From contig BFEA01000133.1 in assembly GCA_003427395.1 (NCBI GenBank), forward strand, positions 2,850,365-2,882,864: a DNA stretch of 32,500 nucleotides. Reading direction: 5' to 3'. Below the pieces are notes generated by a model. The model was given only the letters and a program-made list of their open reading frames with translations. It was not told the origin of the DNA and ran no database searches. Positions 20,290 through 30,660 of the stretch are shown here, in pieces. Source of the DNA: Chara braunii. Lineage: Eukaryota; Streptophyta; Charophyceae; Charales; Characeae. Both the position numbers and the translations under genes were made by a program. The first letter of the stretch is position 1; every line of letters begins with the position of its first letter.

Positions 20290-20307
20290 TAACTCCCCAA
20301 ATTCTAC

Positions 20308-20420
20308 AAAATTTCGGCAGCGCTTCCCGTAGGAAAAGTGTCTTCTCATAATTTCTATGAGTCCAAAAATGACTAACTCTTTTAGATTTGTAAAAATTTC
20401 GGCAGCGCTTCCCGTAGGAA
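20308..20420. repeat. 28-bp direct repeat, 85 bp apart
   Basis: AAAATTTCGGCAGCGCTTCC and the next eight bases (CGTAGGAA) occur at 20308-20335 and again, identically, at 20393-20420. Confidence 0.95.
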
Positions 20421-20812
20421 CAGGAGGCTGCCAAGATTTATACGAAGCTGAAAAAGCAGAAAGACAAAGCAGCTATACTTGGGACTAACTTCTGACATCT
20501 GCTTGATGATTCAGGATCCATGATAGCTAACACAACCTCTGGATGAGACTGTGGGCCAGCATCGGTCCTAACTCCTAGCAGGGTCAGTCTTGTCTTCATC
20601 CCAAGCTCTCCCTCCTATTATCCATCTAGTCTACCTATGGCTCCAACACTTGGCGAGCATCTAAAGCATCTACTCTATCGAAAAGAAGCCCAAGTGAGAA
20701 TCCTCAAGCATGCATACACATACATGTCTCGCAATCCCACATCAATTTGTCCATGTAGTTCGTTAGATCGCTCAGTTCTTCCCCTTAATAAAACCCCTCA
20801 CTTATGGCATAG
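20421..20812. other. non-coding spacer before the hairpin array
   Basis: No gene or repeat recognised. Confidence 0.5.
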
Positions 20813-21972
20813 GATCAGACAAGGCCCTAACTTAAGGATATGCCCAACCTGCCTAAGTAAACAAGTAAAGGTACGCACAACTGGACTGCCCTAACTTAAG
20901 GGTATGCCCAACTCCGAATAAACTCTAGTCATAAAACATATGACCAGACCGCCCTAACTTAAGGGTACGCATGGCTTCTGCTTGAACTGACGACATGAAG
21001 CATAAAACTAGACTGCCCTAACTTAAGGGTATGCCTAGCCAGCCTTACACAAAGTTACATTGGGCATAGGATTAGGCTACCCCAACTTAGGGGTGTGCCT
21101 AACCTGCCTAAAACAAGCACGAACGACGAATGGTCAGACCGCCCTAACTTAAGGGTACGTCCAACCTACGTAACATCAACGACAAGAGCATATCACTAGG
21201 CTGCCCTAACTTAAGGGTACGCCTAGCTAGCTTAAACAGTATAGTTACATAAGACAGAACCTGTCTGAACAAAGTACAACGACATATGACTAAGCCGCCC
21301 TAACTTACGGGTACGCTTAGCCTCTGTAACGACAAATATATGAGAACAACCAATGATACTTGCACAAACTTCATATGTTTCTCTCTTATTAGGCAGATAA
21401 TCAGACCTACCCAACTTAGGGAGACATCCAATCCTGCCTTGTGTTTAGAAGGGAAAATAAAACAAATTTATACTAACTCTCTACTCCTTAATCTTATTAC
21501 CTTCATTGTATTCTTCATCAATTTTCTCCTCTTATTGTTCTACCTGACTTGCTGACTGGCTTTCCCAACTTAGGGTGCCCGGTCTGCCAGACGATATATG
21601 TTCGTATAATGTATATCAAAATTGCATACTTTGGTTGACCTTTGTATTCATGGCTTATGACTGAGCCGCCCTAACTTAAGGGTACGCTCAGTCTTATACC
21701 GGTGTCCCCCTCAGAAGAAACACACACAGAACTGGGTCCACGCAACTTAGAGTATCCTCAGCCCTGCTTTCAGCAACCCACAAAAGAAACACCAGGATTC
21801 TGGGACCTCCCAACTTAGGGTGTTCATCCTCCTATTCAGAAACCCCAGAAAAAAAAACAGCGACTGGTCCGTCTAACTTAGGATAGGCCCAGCCCTCAAA
21901 CCCATACAAGCAGCCCAGCGAACATGAATAAAACACAGCACTGAACCCACATCAACTTAGAGGAGCTCAGCC
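20813..21972 (-). repeat. array of 15 covarying hairpin units, about 63-bp period at its left end
   Basis: Fifteen units are centred on AACTTA at 20829, 20893, 20956, 21020, 21084, 21146, 21208, 21302, 21413, 21567, 21673, 21744, 21812, 21875 and 21954. The first seven are spaced 62-64 bp. The usual unit has an outer arm of about 8 bases, 2 bases, CCCT, AACTTA, AGGG, 3 bases and the complementary outer arm. Arms change together: TTAGGC/GCCTAA, CTAGGC/GCCTAG, CTAAGC/GCTTAG, GACTGAGC/GCTCAGTC, and inner CCCC/GGGG at 21080-21093. Remaining outer-arm mismatches are nearly all A.C as written, hence G.U on the minus strand, which favours a minus-strand RNA. Units 9, 10 and 12-15 are more decayed. 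I know no named family that this matches. Confidence 0.85.
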
Positions 21973-22267
21973 TTGGGTTGACCCAGTCAAACATGTGTCC
22001 TTACATGCATAACAAATAAAAAGTAATAACCTTCCATATACTCATTCATATACCCAGAGGATAAAAGGTAAGGGAAGGGATCACACGCGTTATACGAGAA
22101 TATACCTGCAGTTCCCTGCCTCCAGAACCCCGCCTGGGCTCTGGCAGAGCTCCCGCAATCGGTGGGGCAACCTCCCACAGAGGCCTTGGCGCGGACCTAC
22201 GGGTTGCAATCCCGCCTACCGCCTTCCTCTCGTAACCAAAGACTAGACTGAGAGTAAGAAAGGCAGC
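21973..22267. other. non-coding spacer between the hairpin array and the 302-bp tandem
   Basis: No gene supported. It is bordered on the right by the 302-bp duplication. Confidence 0.5.
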
Positions 22268-22860
22268 GAAAGAAAGTTCAGACTCTCAGATACAAGAGGG
22301 GTGCGCTCAATCTCACTGGAGAGGGCTTTGTTACCTTGATGCGCTTGAGGGCCCCGCAATGATGGCCAAATTAACGCAGCCGGGACGCTCCGATCACGAC
22401 CAAACTCAAAGTAAAAGTCCCCAGGCGGCCTCTAATATTACAACAATGAACCCCCCTTGCAAGACTGATCTCACTCCCGACGTCGTCACACTCCCCTTTA
22501 CCACTATACCCCTTTCTTAGTCCATATCGCCGCCGCTCCCAGTGGAGAACAGCGTCCTCCACTGGGAGTGAAAGAAAGTTCAGACTCTCAGATACAAGAG
22601 GGTTGCGCTCAATCTCACTGGAGAGGGCCTTGTTACCTTGATGCGCCTGAGGGCCCCGCAATGATGGCCAAATAACCGCAGCCAGGACGCTCCGATCATG
22701 ACCAAACTCAAAGTAAAAGTCCCCAGGCGGCCTCTGATACCACAACAATGAACCCCCCTTGCAAGACTGATCTCACTCGCGACGTCGCCACACTCCCCTT
22801 TCCCGCTGTACCCCTTTCTTAGCCCATGTCGTCGCCGCGCCCAGTGGAGAACAGCGTCCT
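22268..22860. repeat. 302-bp tandem duplication with internal 11-bp inverted repeat
   Basis: 22268-22558 and 22570-22860 match over 291 bp with about 20 differences. The 11 bases between them complete a perfect inverted repeat, CTCCCAGTGGA (22536-22546) with TCCACTGGGAG (22558-22568), which forms a hairpin at the duplication junction. The second copy contains the minus-strand primer-site match. The first has lost it (CTCTAATATTA). Confidence 0.95.
22732..22742 (-). other. candidate LTR primer-binding site (initiator-Met type), minus strand
   Basis: On the minus strand this reads TGGTATCAGAG, an 11-base match to the PBS complementary to the 3' end of plant initiator-Met tRNA. On the minus strand it is preceded by GGGGGGTTCATTGTTG, so an LTR ending in TTCA would lie 6 bases upstream. 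This implies a minus-sense LTR element whose 5' LTR extends to the right of 22748 and whose interior, including the hairpin array, extends to the left. Confidence 0.45.
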
Positions 22861-25800
22861 GCTCAGCAGCAGCGTTCAGCGAATAACACCGCCCTGCACA
22901 TCAGCAACGCATGGCAGCAGACACCGCTTCGCACAGCAGCAGCACACAACAAGGCAACAATGCTTTACACGGTAGCAGCGCACAGCAAGGATCAACAGCC
23001 TCGCCGGAGTACAGGCTGCGCAGCAAGCTGATGCCGCAGTGGCTTAGTACGGGCCCACCAAAAGATCATTCGTAACCGTAGCCTACTGAGGAACAGCCAC
23101 AGCGACGTAGTCACTTGTAGTGGTATCCTGGCCCAATCGATCACCAAAGTCTCACCCTCTAGTCATACAATAATACGCAATAGCAGGGCAGCGACTGCGT
23201 AGGCAGGAAAGGAGATAGCAGCAGTAACAACGCTCTTTCTCCGGCAGCAATCCGTTGGGTCCCTGACGCATATGTAGCCATAGCCTGATAACTTCCACCC
23301 CTCCAACATCTATAAGTTACAAGCCGAAGAACTCTGATCTCACAGCCCACCAGATAGACCTTCCCTCCTTTTCCTCTGCCTCGTGGTAGTTACTGCAGTG
23401 CGGCCCAGCACCGTCCAGTCGCCAGACCCAGTAAACACCTTGCCACCCACATTAGGTGAGCACAGTGAGGGGCAGTACTGTACGACACTCTGAGCGCTGT
23501 CAACCTTGCTACCTCTTTAACACACAGCCAACCACAACTGGCCTGAGCTCCCTCCTGCTGACCAACGTAGTGCAACGCAAAATACAAGCACCCCATTTTA
23601 CACAGTGTACATGGAGGAGGCAAAAACAGGCGCTCATTAACCGTGTTGTGACTGCTCAGCGCATGTGTCCAACAAGATCTTAGTGTTTACGTACCGAATA
23701 CGAGCGGCAAGGGGAAGAACAGACGCACAGCAGGTGCACAGTGAAAGAGTGGCTACGCACTGTAAATGTTTACTGGCGTAGCCGAGTACCGTAGCGTCTT
23801 ATAGTGCCTCCAACCCAAAGTGAGTCGGACCTGGTGACTCCTGCTCCCGGAATCAACTGCAGTCCGTGCTAGTGGTCCCAAATCCCAATAGGAGCACCGA
23901 TCCCAAAAAGATGAGCAGAAATTCTTGTCAGCACGAACTGAGTAACAACCCAATAATACAGATTTGCCTGGAATAGCAGCCTCCTTGGCCTTCGAAGCAC
24001 GATATCAGCAATAACAGTTCGAACAGAGGAAGCTGAACGCCTTGATGGTGAAGATGGTGATTAGCAGTTCTGGTTACTCCGGCATTAGCATACTACTTTT
24101 AGAAACACCGGGTCTCTAGCTGGTAGCAGTCGTCCCCGAGCTCTTTCAATCTGTAGTGGTCAGTACTAATGGTTCGATGCTGCTTTAACCCACCCTGGAG
24201 TTAGCAGCAGCTACTTCCCTTGATAGGAGGACCAACGCACCTGCGATAGATAAACCACCACCTCCTCGGCTGGCCCCCCGCTATTTCCATTACAGTGAAT
24301 CCTCCGTTAGACCCTGACTGCCTACGACCTGGTAACCCGAACAGAGGCTGTCACGCTATGCTCGGCGAATGGCATCCTCCCGGCCTCACCCCCTTCTCTG
24401 CCCAGATATATAATCTCCCTCTCTCTCCCTATGTTTGTGTGTGGGTGTGCATGTGCTTGCTCGGTTCTCTGTCCCCCACTAACTGCTCGTTGCCTCCTGC
24501 TCCCCAGCGGGCGGCTGCTCCTGGCCACCAATCCCGGCCAGGTTCATATGACAGATCAGAATGAGAAATTACTGCGAGGCTGATGGCGACGACCCCTTCG
24601 AGTGCACAATAAAGTTGTAACGCACAATGATGCCGCCAACCACAGTAAGGCCCGACAAAGTGCGCAACGACGCCTGAACATCAGTAAGCATTCGCTTGAA
24701 TACAACGTGCTCAACACGGCATACGGCCACAACCCCCAATGCTAGGCAGCAGTATGCCGTGGTAGTCAGCCTCGTACTTTGGTGGGCATCGTCACTCGTT
24801 AACGCCTGAGCGAGCTGCGTGGTTCGACACAGCCTGCGACGCCTGTCTATTTGACTGGCTGCAAGCAGGCCGTTCGATCGCCTCCCCCGATGTCGCAACA
24901 TGGAAATGAACCTTCCACTAGCAAGCGGCCAGATTCCTGTCTCCCAGCTACACACACAGAATGTCAGGGAGTGACTCTTCTTGCTGATGAATTGAGCAGT
25001 GCACCGGCCAGTCTAAACAGGTAAGTTTCTAAATCCCATGACCAGTTTCATATTGCTCCCGCCAAAAGGAGCAACGAAAATCCGTTGAATCTGTCCCCGT
25101 TGCACAGCCAGGGTCACTCCCTTCTTTGTGGCGCTTCCCTTCCTTACCATACGTACGCACCTGGCCAGCACCCCGGTCAAGTTCATGCACTACCCACGGT
25201 ATTCAGGCGAGGCAGGCATCTCTCGAAAACCTTCCGACGCCACCCCGACACAGGCCGACATCACTACACCTTTGACGATGACCGTTAGGATGAGCTTATG
25301 CTAGATCGGGATGGTGAGCACCCTGGCTGGTTATGATGCCTCCTTCAATCAGCCAACCCGGGATTGGAATTATCACCACGTGGAGAGGCGCTCACTCGTC
25401 TCCACTATGCCCTTGCCTTTAGCCCGACGCTGACCTCACTCCGCTCCCCTCGGTTAGGATGTGCAGCATCGAGTTGAGCCTTTGAAACGTGGAGAATGCA
25501 CCGTCGTACCCAAGCCTCCACCCTGGGCACAGCCTTCGGCACTCAGCCCGGCCAAACCATCAACTCATGGTCAAAACTAGCACCGCCATGCTGCTCGCAT
25601 CGCCCGGAAACCTCCGTTTCAGATCTTCATGTGCCCGTTTTCGTTGGGAAATGGGCGAGATCTGCAATCTTCAAACCGGCCATATCCAGCACCTCGTCAC
25701 CTCCGCGCACCATCTTTCTTGTTTTCCTCTCCTTCCATTGATCCTTCCTTCGATCTAGCAATACCACTTAGTTCGCCCTATCTCCTACCCCCAGATTACC

Positions 25801-26029
25801 ACCTTCCTTCGCCAACTTTCGTTATGAAGCAAGCACGCGGCAGCCCCCACGTTATTTTCTCCCCTCTCCTTCAAATCTATCTGTCGCGAAACAGAGTCCA
25901 AGTTCATTCACTTTCCTACCTCACCACACATGCATTCGGCGCCGTTTCCTGTCCACATTTATTTGCCCTTCACGTAGTGTTGCACTCTCCTGCACTACCT
26001 CCTTCTCTGCATCGCAGCCATGCTTCGCC
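22861..26029. other. long non-coding stretch (CAG-rich, then CT-rich)
   Basis: No gene supported over about 3.2 kb. The left part has CAGCAG-rich sequence like 68-1200 and the right part is pyrimidine-rich like 1200-2100. This fits with its being the right-hand copy of the same long repeat, much diverged. AG|GTAAGT donor-like sites occur at about 25021 (ACAGGTAAGTTT) and 26032 (CCAGGTAAGTAC). A short GT/CT-rich run is at 24415-24450. Confidence 0.5.
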
Positions 26030-26351
26030 AGGTAAGTACTTCACCCTCTTCCTTCCTACCACTCTTCCTCTTTCTAGCCCTACTCCTCTATCGTCATCTC
26101 CCTTCCTTCTCTAACTCCCCTCTTCTTCCTCCTTCGTTGTCTTCTCCGTCGTCCACTCTCTCACCCTCCGTTGCTCTCACCTTCGTCCACCCCCCCCCTC
26201 TGCTCTGGCCATCTCCAACCTGAGTGCACCCGGCGCAACCCGGCGCCTAGGTTCGTGCCACTCTCGCTGCCGCTCTTATAGCGCAGCATCCAGCGATCAG
26301 TTCGGTCGGGCGGGGTCGCAGCAGCGGCAGCCCCAGTATGCCACAAGAAAC

Positions 26352-26449
26352 ACCGAATGTCGGGCTGCCCCGCGAATTTATGTGTATCGTCCTTGCGCAG
26401 GTCCATACTAATCTTCTCTGTTCCAATTTTAATAGATGTCCCGAAGGAC
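26352..26449 (-). pseudogene. U6 snRNA-like sequence, copy 2
   Basis: On the minus strand: GTCCTTCGGGACATCTATTA, then AAAATTGGAACAGAGAAGATTAG and CCTGCGCAAGGACGATACAC. It lacks five bases around GATAC before the ACAGAGA box, and the AGC triad reads AGT, so it cannot be a normal U6. Its 5' stem-loop is closer to the canonical U6 than that of copy 1. It occupies the equivalent place in the right copy of the long repeat. Confidence 0.8.
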
Positions 26450-27513
26450 TGTCCCTCGATAGCAGCCCCTCCCCCTCCGCAGTTCATGGCTGAACTAAGC
26501 CGTTGGGCGCTACTATAGGTCCCGGCACCGGCACCGGGCCTCATCCAAACAGAAACAAAAATATAAACAACAAAATTAAAATTTAGAAATTTAAAACCTA
26601 AAAAAAAAATGAAAAAAAAAAAGAAACGGATGGGGGAGGGGGACCGTTTGCACCTGGTCCTACCCTCACGGGCCCGCGGCTGGACTCCCCTTAGCAAAAC
26701 CAAGGGGGATAGTCTCGCGGGACCCTCAACCCCTCGATTTGCTCCTGCGTCGCTCCGCTACTCCACTCTGGCCTCGATCCCGGGATCCGCATGGTGAGAA
26801 CCTAGTGACGTAACCTATAGGGCTAAGCCCCAACCTGGTTGGAATAGGCGCAGCCCTACTCATAAAGAGTAAGGGCGGCCTGTCTAGGCCTGCAAACAGT
26901 ATCATCTCAGGCCGTTCCTCTAACCTACAGCCTGCGTCCAAGGGTCCGCAGACACCCATGAGCTACTTTGGGGGGCACGGCCTTGCCAGGCTCGCTGTGC
27001 ATGTCGCCACATCGCATTGTGGCTATGGTCGGGCTCCCCTCCTCCCTCATACTCGTCGGGAAGTCGCCCGTTTACCCTCCTTTGACCAAAAACGCCCCGA
27101 CTCCCACTCACTTCGCCCCCGGCCCACGTCGTCCTGGTTAAGGCTCATCGCGGCCTCTATTGTCGGTAGCGCATGGTCGACCAAATGCGTGCGCATGTTC
27201 ACGTGGCGCGGCCCTGGACCATCGACCCCCAGTGAGTCGGACAACGCTCTTCCCTCAGTCACCACCTTACCTAGTTAATCTTTATGTCGTCCAACATTCT
27301 GACCGTGCGTGTGAGTCTACGACCGCCTCAGAACATCTAGCTTAGCTCTAACCTATCCTACCGGCGTCTTATGGTCCTCCCCGATCCAGACTTGGTCCGG
27401 CTAACGCGTGCCCACAAAGTGCACACCCACCCACTCTCTAATCAACACAAATGGGACGCGCCCTCAGATATCGCCAGGCGCGCTCTTCCTGTAAGCTGCA
27501 AAAACGAGCCCAA

Positions 27514-27531
27514 ATACCCTTGTAAGGGTAT
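27514..27531. repeat. palindrome, second copy
   Basis: ATACCCTTGTAAGGGTAT, identical to 3860-3877. Confidence 0.9.
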
Positions 27532-27599
27532 TCGGGCCGACAACGGGGACGTCGCTTAATGGGTTCTGGGAAAACTGTCGGAGCTGATACCCTTACAAG
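27519..27599. repeat. 81-bp segment with perfect 13-bp terminal inverted repeats
   Basis: CTTGTAAGGGTAT (27519-27531) is the exact complement of ATACCCTTACAAG (27587-27599), with 55 bases between. It could be a miniature inverted-repeat element, or the right part of the palindrome that happens to pair with a third half-copy. No clear target-site duplication was seen. Confidence 0.5.
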
Positions 27600-28405
27600 A
27601 CTGCACCAATAGACAGACTGAAGACGACTAAAAACGGAAAATGAGGTAAATCCCTCGACTGCCATGGTCGAGAAAGTTTGCAACCGCAAACATCGAAACA
27701 CGGCGTGCTCAAACTAGAGTCGGTGGTTAAAAAAAAAAAATTTGGGTGCCCGCATGTTTTATCGTGGCAAAGGCAGAGATGGTAAAGATTAGTGGATTAA
27801 AAATTTGAGTGACCGCGCGCGCCACTTTGACCCGCGCAAAGAACTGGAGAAGGGTTAGTAAATTAAACCGTCGACCACCGAGGCCGGGAGGGTTAGTCTA
27901 ACGAAAGAAAGTTGCGTGGGTGTGACGACAGCACGCCGGGTTAGTAGGTTCCGGCTAAAGCATCAAAACGCGGTAGGGAGCAGGGAGAAAGGCAATGTAT
28001 TCTGCCCCCTCCCCCGCCTTGGATGAGATAGAGAATTAATATACACCCCGGCCTTATGGCCAAGGCAACCAAAGAAGGATGCGCTGCCTGCCACGCTAAG
28101 GCAGCGGCGGCCGGTACAGGCCTAAACTAACACTAGGGCGGCATGTCGTGGGCCTGTTATACTTGAGAGACCGAGCCTATGCTCTATTTATGGCAGAACA
28201 GTCCTATTTTAACCGAACTAGGAGCTAGCCCAATAGGTATAGGCACGGATTATCATGTGATTGATCTAGGGAACAAATCCCTCTGGCCTTCGGGCGAGCT
28301 CCCTTTTTGAAGGGCTAAGGCCAACCCAACCGTTAGTTCGGCCGTGATCGAAATGGTCGGACTTGAACTCGCGATCACTGAAAAAGCGGGAGAATCCGGG
28401 ATCAG
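27600..28405. other. non-coding stretch
   Basis: No gene supported. On the minus strand GAGTTCAAGTCC (about 28349-28360) resembles a tRNA B box, and the 7-bp inverted repeat GTGATCG...CGATCAC flanks it (28343-28377), but no tRNA cloverleaf could be formed. Confidence 0.5.
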
Positions 28406-28507
28406 TTGGATGGCATTGAATTTGGGTCCCTCCAAGTGATAGAGACCCGACAGTTGTTGGATGGCAATGAATTTGGGTCCCTCCCCGTATCAGAAGCCCG
28501 ACAGTTG
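28406..28507. repeat. 51-bp tandem duplication
   Basis: Copies 28406-28456 and 28457-28507 share TTGGATGGCA(T/A)TGAATTTGGGTCCCTCC and CCCGACAGTTG. The 51-bp period keeps phase, so a short open frame (28406-28648) reads it as a 17-residue repeat (DG.EFGSL.V.E.RQL). The frame runs on into AT-rich DNA, so I do not call a gene. Confidence 0.9.
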
Positions 28508-28871
28508 GCCTTACGGAGCGTAGTGATAGTAGTTCAGTTAGATTTTTTTTATTTTATTTTTTTCCTTTATTTCATGATCCGTCTATATTCGTTACAAGAT
28601 TTTGTATGTATATTTCCCGAGTTATGTGAGATGTTCAGTTTTTGTTAAGGAGAAAAAAAAAAAAAACACTTACCGAGAACTACGGGGGAGGCGTTCTCGA
28701 CCAACCGAGAATACCAACGGGCGGTGAATGTTCGTTTGAAAACATGGAAAAATACGCACTAGCATAATTGCCAGGGACGGGCTGACGCATTCGACCCCTT
28801 AAAGCGGGCAGGTTCATCTATCCCGTGTGTATCCGGAAAGTGTGTCAGTACAAGGAGATATATATCAAAAC

Positions 28872-28874
<3 letters not shown>
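28508..28874. other. non-coding, with minus-strand donor-like site
   Basis: AT-rich DNA and a poly-A run, then CACTTACCGAGAAC at 28668, which on the minus strand reads CTCG|GTAAGTG. A similar minus-strand module occurs at 30709 (CTCG|GTAAGTTTTTTC). Confidence 0.4.
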
Positions 28875-28931
<57 letters not shown>

Positions 28932-28932
28932 T
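28875..28932. repeat. (ATT)n microsatellite
   Basis: About 19 uninterrupted ATT units. Confidence 0.98.
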
Positions 28933-29307
28933 CCTAAAAATTTGATAATACCAGGTGAATGAATCTGCCCTGGCTAAAGAGGCAGATTCTTCGAGCTGAG
29001 AAGCTAGAACGAGCACGGTCAAGGTATGCGGGTATTCACGAGAGCTGAGCCAGAAAAGCACCGCGAAGCACAGCGGAAACGGGCAAAAGCAAAAGCGCGG
29101 TCATAAGCGCAGGACGCAAGCGCAAGCGAGCCAGCAAGCAAGCGCAGTAGTGAGCGCAAAGGATGAAAGCCAGTGGACCTATGTGGGGGTATGCGTGCCA
29201 TAGCTAGCAAGCGTGAAACCGGCTAAGCAAGGCGCTAGCGTGCGAGGTGCACCTGCGCGAACACAATAATTAGGAGCAAACGCTAGGAGGACGAGTGCAG
29301 ATGTAAA
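28933..29307. other. non-coding, AAGCGC/AGCAAGC-rich
   Basis: No gene. A degenerate simple-sequence region at about 29040-29170 is rich in CAAGCG and GCGCAAG units. Confidence 0.6.
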
Positions 29308-29412
29308 AGAGAGAGAGAGGGAAGGGGAGAAAGGTAAGAAGGAGAAGAGGAAAAAAGAGAGGAAGAAGGAGACGAAGAAGAAGAAGAGGGAGGAGAGAGA
29401 AAGAACGAAAAA
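29308..29412. repeat. purine-rich (GA/GAAG) low-complexity tract
   Basis: Almost pure G/A on the plus strand. It is the counterpart of 31206-31408 in the tandem duplication described at 30171-32110. Confidence 0.9.
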
Positions 29413-29621
29413 GCAGTACTCACCTCACCTTGTAACCGTCGGTGGCATCGTAAGGGTGACAGTAATCCGCCCAGTTTGGTCGAAAGGTGCACCTGTGCCT
29501 GCCGAATCCCCCCACGTGCCGTGCCCCGAGATATCGGGCATCATCGTAGAGAAGGGAGCATCTAGCTGGCATCGATAACTACCGAGGTGACGACAACTAC
29601 GACGTGAGAGAGAGGAAACAG

Positions 29622-29739
29622 GTAAGTTACTTTCATAGGAAGGATGAACAAAGTTGAATGAATCTGACCCAAAAACATGAAAATATACGTTGCCGCTTAC
29701 CCAGCCCATTGAAGCACCTTCGTTCCTGATCGTTTGCAG
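29622..29739 (+). other. candidate intron, first duplicate copy
   Basis: Donor ACAG|GTAAGTTAC and acceptor TCGTTTGCAG|GATCG, 118 bp. The equivalent site in the second copy (31512) is a better-formed intron. A 137-codon minus-strand frame (29425-29838) overlaps and ends at a minus-strand donor-like AAG|GTGAGGTGAGT, so the strand is uncertain. Confidence 0.3.
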
Positions 29740-30058
29740 GATCGCCATTCGCAGATGTGTAGGTGTAGGTGGGCGCATGCATACTGACCGTACGGCTGGC
29801 AGCTTGAGACATTCCATCGGTAGGATGAGCGAGATCAAATGAGCCTTCCACTACCTCAGGAAGGATTCACCGATGTGAGCGCCTTCAACCCGATCGCCTT
29901 GTAGGCATGAGTACGTATGTAGACGAGCAGATGTGAGTATGTGAGTATGTGTGTGTGTGTGCGTACGAGCATGTCTGCGCGTATGAGAGGGGGTGTGTGG
30001 ATACTTACGTGTTGTAGATACGTGTATGAGAGTGTGGGACCTACTGCGTATGATAGGA

Positions 30059-30122
<64 letters not shown>
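30059..30122. repeat. (AT)n microsatellite
   Basis: About 30 AT units, preceded by a GT-rich run at 29942-29965. Confidence 0.98.
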
Positions 30123-30170
30123 GTATGTCGTCAAACCGGGCAGCCCTGCACTATGCAAGATGGGGCGAAT

Positions 30171-30540
30171 GATGGTTCCTTGGGAGCTAATGACATTTGT
30201 GAATAAGGTTGTGAGGTTAGCGCGAGACATACCTAGTTCTGGAAGCATGCGACGTTGGCCGTCGTATGCTTGTGCTTCAGGAATGTTGTTGATGTCATAT
30301 TTCGGCTTCATAGCGTAGGCTAGATAGGATCTGCCACATGTAGTCTGGGCGCTGAGCGCCAGATAAGATATCAACCCTGGTTCTTCGTTAATGCTGATGG
30401 GACTATTTCAGCATTGTCAATTATGTGCTCTTGATGTGCTCTTATTTGGTAAATCTCGTGATGCAATACTGCGGTTGGTTCGAGGTCAAGATTATCTGAT
30501 CCCATATGTATGATGTTGTTTGGTTGGAATTCGTTATTGC
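30171..30540. repeat. tandem-duplicated block, copy 1
   Basis: Matches 31717-32110 with an almost constant offset of 1555-1556 bp. Shared phrases are GAGACATAC, GGAAG..(A/T)GCGAC.TTGG, GATAGGATCTGCCA..TGTAGT, CTGGGCG..GAGCGCCAGATA and (A/T)TTGGTTCGA. On the minus strand both copies encode ISYLAL(S/D)AQTT(C/D)GRSY. After a one-base indel they read D(I/V)N..PE and Q.R.LP in matching positions. Both copies are followed by ATT-rich DNA. Confidence 0.8.
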
Positions 30541-30660
30541 TTATAATTATTATTATTATTATTATTTTTTATTATTTTTTTATTTTTTATTATCTTTTAT
30601 ATATATACATATATATATATATTATAGTTATTGATATTGTTATTATTATTAATTTTTATT
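30541..30660. repeat. ATT/AT-rich microsatellite tail
   Basis: Interrupted (ATT)n, T-rich and (TA)n runs immediately after the duplicated block copy 1. Confidence 0.9.

Larger units (their letters stand above)
26030..27551. repeat. long dispersed repeat, right copy (U6-bearing)
   Basis: Collinear with 2105-3895 through the landmarks listed for the left copy: U6-like sequence, poly-A block near 26600, GGGGGATAG/CAACCCCTC near 26705, ATAGGGCTAAGCCC at about 26819, and the palindrome at 27514. Detectable homology stops about 20 bases after the palindrome in both copies. The copies are about 24 kb apart and in the same orientation. Confidence 0.6.

Noticed and set aside
20813-21972. CRISPR array
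   Set aside because: Units are diverged hairpins with covarying arms, not identical repeats with unique spacers, and the DNA is eukaryotic.
22371-22748. 125-codon minus-strand ORF over the 302-bp tandem
   Set aside because: Overlaps the tandem duplication and the PBS; reads as leader sequence without motifs.
28343-28377. tRNA gene on the minus strand
   Set aside because: A B-box-like GAGTTCAAGTCC and a 7-bp inverted repeat are present, but no A box, anticodon arm or acceptor stem could be built.
30041-30122. Open frames made of Ile-Tyr repeats
   Set aside because: Direct translation of the (AT)n microsatellite; no coding evidence.
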